Positions 5,384 through 6,377 of a stretch of 6,377 bases of DNA are shown here, piece after piece. Below the pieces are notes generated by a model. It did no database searches. It saw nothing but the letters and a program-made list of their open reading frames with translations, and was not told the origin of the DNA. The first letter of the stretch is position 1, and every line of letters starts with the position of its first letter. This DNA comes from Alphaproteobacteria bacterium UBA3650 (GTDB lineage: Bacteria > Pseudomonadota > Alphaproteobacteria > CAAHEQ01 > UBA3637). Position numbers and translations under genes: made by a program. Location: positions 1-6,377 of the forward strand of contig DFKH01000015.1 of the NCBI GenBank assembly GCA_002373815.1, written 5' to 3'.

Positions 5384-6377
5384 ATGGTTTTATATAAAGA
5401 TTTGAACGAAAGATGGATAAATACCATTAAAGATTGGTACGGCTACGTATCATACGAAGTGATAATGACATCCATATATCATATATTATACGGGGAAGCG
5501 CCATTGACCTATTACGTAACTTATAATCCAAAAGATAAATCTTACGGCCTTGTAAATGAATTTTTTAACGATGGACCCTATTTTACGACAACATGCATTG
5601 CTGAAAACGAAGACAATGAAGACGATAGCATTGCAAAAAATGCCATTCCTCGCTCAATGGCATGCATATCAGGCAAAAAACAAGGTGTATATACGAGCGC
5701 ATTAGATTTCATAAATTTTATTGAAAATGAGACTATCGGAAAGCCCTTTAGCATAAGGGAAAAAATCAAAATGTACCCCTTAAAGAATGATATTGCAGTT
5801 TTTGTTACACTGATGTCTGACACATTCGAAGATGATGATAAAGACTATGTTGGAAGAATCACGCTATGTGGCCTAAATAAAAAAACCATATTTGATTATT
5901 TCAATAAAGTTTTGATGCCCAAGATTATTGAATGCACAAAGGTAATTGAAAATAAAGAACTTCCAAAATATCAATTGGCATATTTCGACGGAAGGGGAAT
6001 AAGAACTACTTACCTTACTCTTAAAACAAATGTTGGAAATGTGGAAGATAACTATAATAACGACCTACCATACAGCAACATTAATGAGTTAATTAATAGC
6101 AAAAAAAGTGAGTTGATTCTATTCTACGGAGAACCCGGCACAGGTAAAACAAGCCTTATCAAACACTTGATTAAAGATAATAAGGACAGACCGTTTATTT
6201 TCATCGATGGCTCATTGTTCTCCTCCATTTCAGACGGCACATTCCTGTCATTCATAACAGATAACAAAAACGCCGTGTTGATTTTTGAAGACTGTGAAAA
6301 AATCCTGATGAAAAGAGACGAAACCTATAACCAAAATATAGGCACACTCCTAAATCTAACGGATGGGCTAATGGCTG
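5384..6377 (+). CDS. AAA+ ATPase, BCS1-like, with unrecognised N-terminal domain (C-terminus cut by window edge)
   Basis: The frame is open for 331 codons from the first ATG after an in-frame TAA (5378-5380) to the right edge. Residues 1-about 235 form a domain I do not recognise; it is mixed alpha/beta and aromatic-rich (YGYVSYEVIMTSIYHILYG, PLTYYVTYNPKDKSYGLV). The ATPase core follows. Walker A is GEPGTGKTS (residues 249-257). Walker B is VLIFEDCEKIL (298-308), with Glu-Asp where many AAA proteins have Asp-Glu, as in BCS1's LLEDID. LLNLTDGLM follows near residues 322-330, matching BCS1-type LLNALDG. The protein probably uses ATP to remodel or unfold a partner, which the N-terminal domain would choose; the partner is unknown. 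Sensor and arginine-finger regions lie beyond the window. It is on the opposite strand from the helical-protein cluster and has its own promoter candidate. Confidence 0.85.
   Translation, partial: MVLYKDLNERWINTIKDWYGYVSYEVIMTSIYHILYGEAPLTYYVTYNPKDKSYGLVNEFFNDGPYFTTTCIAENEDNEDDSIAKNAIPRSMACISGKKQGVYTSALDFINFIENETIGKPFSIREKIKMYPLKNDIAVFVTLMSDTFEDDDKDYVGRITLCGLNKKTIFDYFNKVLMPKIIECTKVIENKELPKYQLAYFDGRGIRTTYLTLKTNVGNVEDNYNNDLPYSNINELINSKKSELILFYGEPGTGKTSLIKHLIKDNKDRPFIFIDGSLFSSISDGTFLSFITDNKNAVLIFEDCEKILMKRDETYNQNIGTLLNLTDGLMA

Noticed and set aside
5187..5405. Plus-strand open frame of 72 residues at the divergent region
   Set aside because: It is antisense to the start of the 307-residue gene, and its end is low-complexity translation of AT-rich intergenic DNA.

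Overview
This window looks like part of the virion-assembly (head) region of a T4-like tailed phage (contractile-tailed, myovirus type) infecting a member of the Bacteroidota, probably a gut species. Three genes support the phage call. They are the N-terminal 237 codons of a gp23-type major capsid protein, a very acidic prohead scaffold/core protein in the gp22 position, and a gp21-type (MEROPS S77) prohead maturation protease with its His and Ser motifs. The host call is weaker. It rests on AT-rich DNA, start codons preceded by A-rich leaders with no Shine-Dalgarno sequence, and a TATATTTG box matching the Bacteroides TAnnTTTG promoter element.

Layout. Positions 1-713 (minus) hold the capsid protein, cut by the left edge. 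Positions 759-2267 (minus) hold the scaffold gene, 45 bases upstream of the capsid gene and probably co-transcribed with it. Positions 2268-2439 are an AT-rich divergent control region with palindromes, an inverted repeat and a direct repeat. Positions 2440-3159 (plus) hold the prohead protease, oriented opposite to its presumed substrates. A strong bidirectional hairpin terminator lies at 3167-3198. A minus-strand cluster follows, read right to left: a 307-residue helical protein (5281-4358), a 147-residue protein (4294-3851), a 120-residue protein (3864-3502, overlapping the previous gene by 14 bases) and a small acidic 98-residue protein (3500-3204). Positions 5282-5383 are a second divergent control region. 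From 5384 to the right edge (plus) runs a large AAA+ ATPase of BCS1-like character with an unrecognised N-terminal domain.

How they may work together. In T4, gp22 and small core proteins build the scaffold, gp23 assembles around it, and gp21 cleaves them after (L/I)-x-E. Here the capsid protein, the scaffold and the 98-residue protein each carry an N-terminal helical segment ending in such a site (INE|A, LTE|D, LKE|Y). The 98-residue protein has a basic amphipathic start and an acidic tail, and it sits next to the protease gene. It is therefore a candidate internal head or core protein whose N-terminal LTExDLxxIIK motif may act as a capsid-targeting peptide. That is the most interesting hypothesis in the window. 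The 307-, 147- and 120-residue proteins are not recognised.
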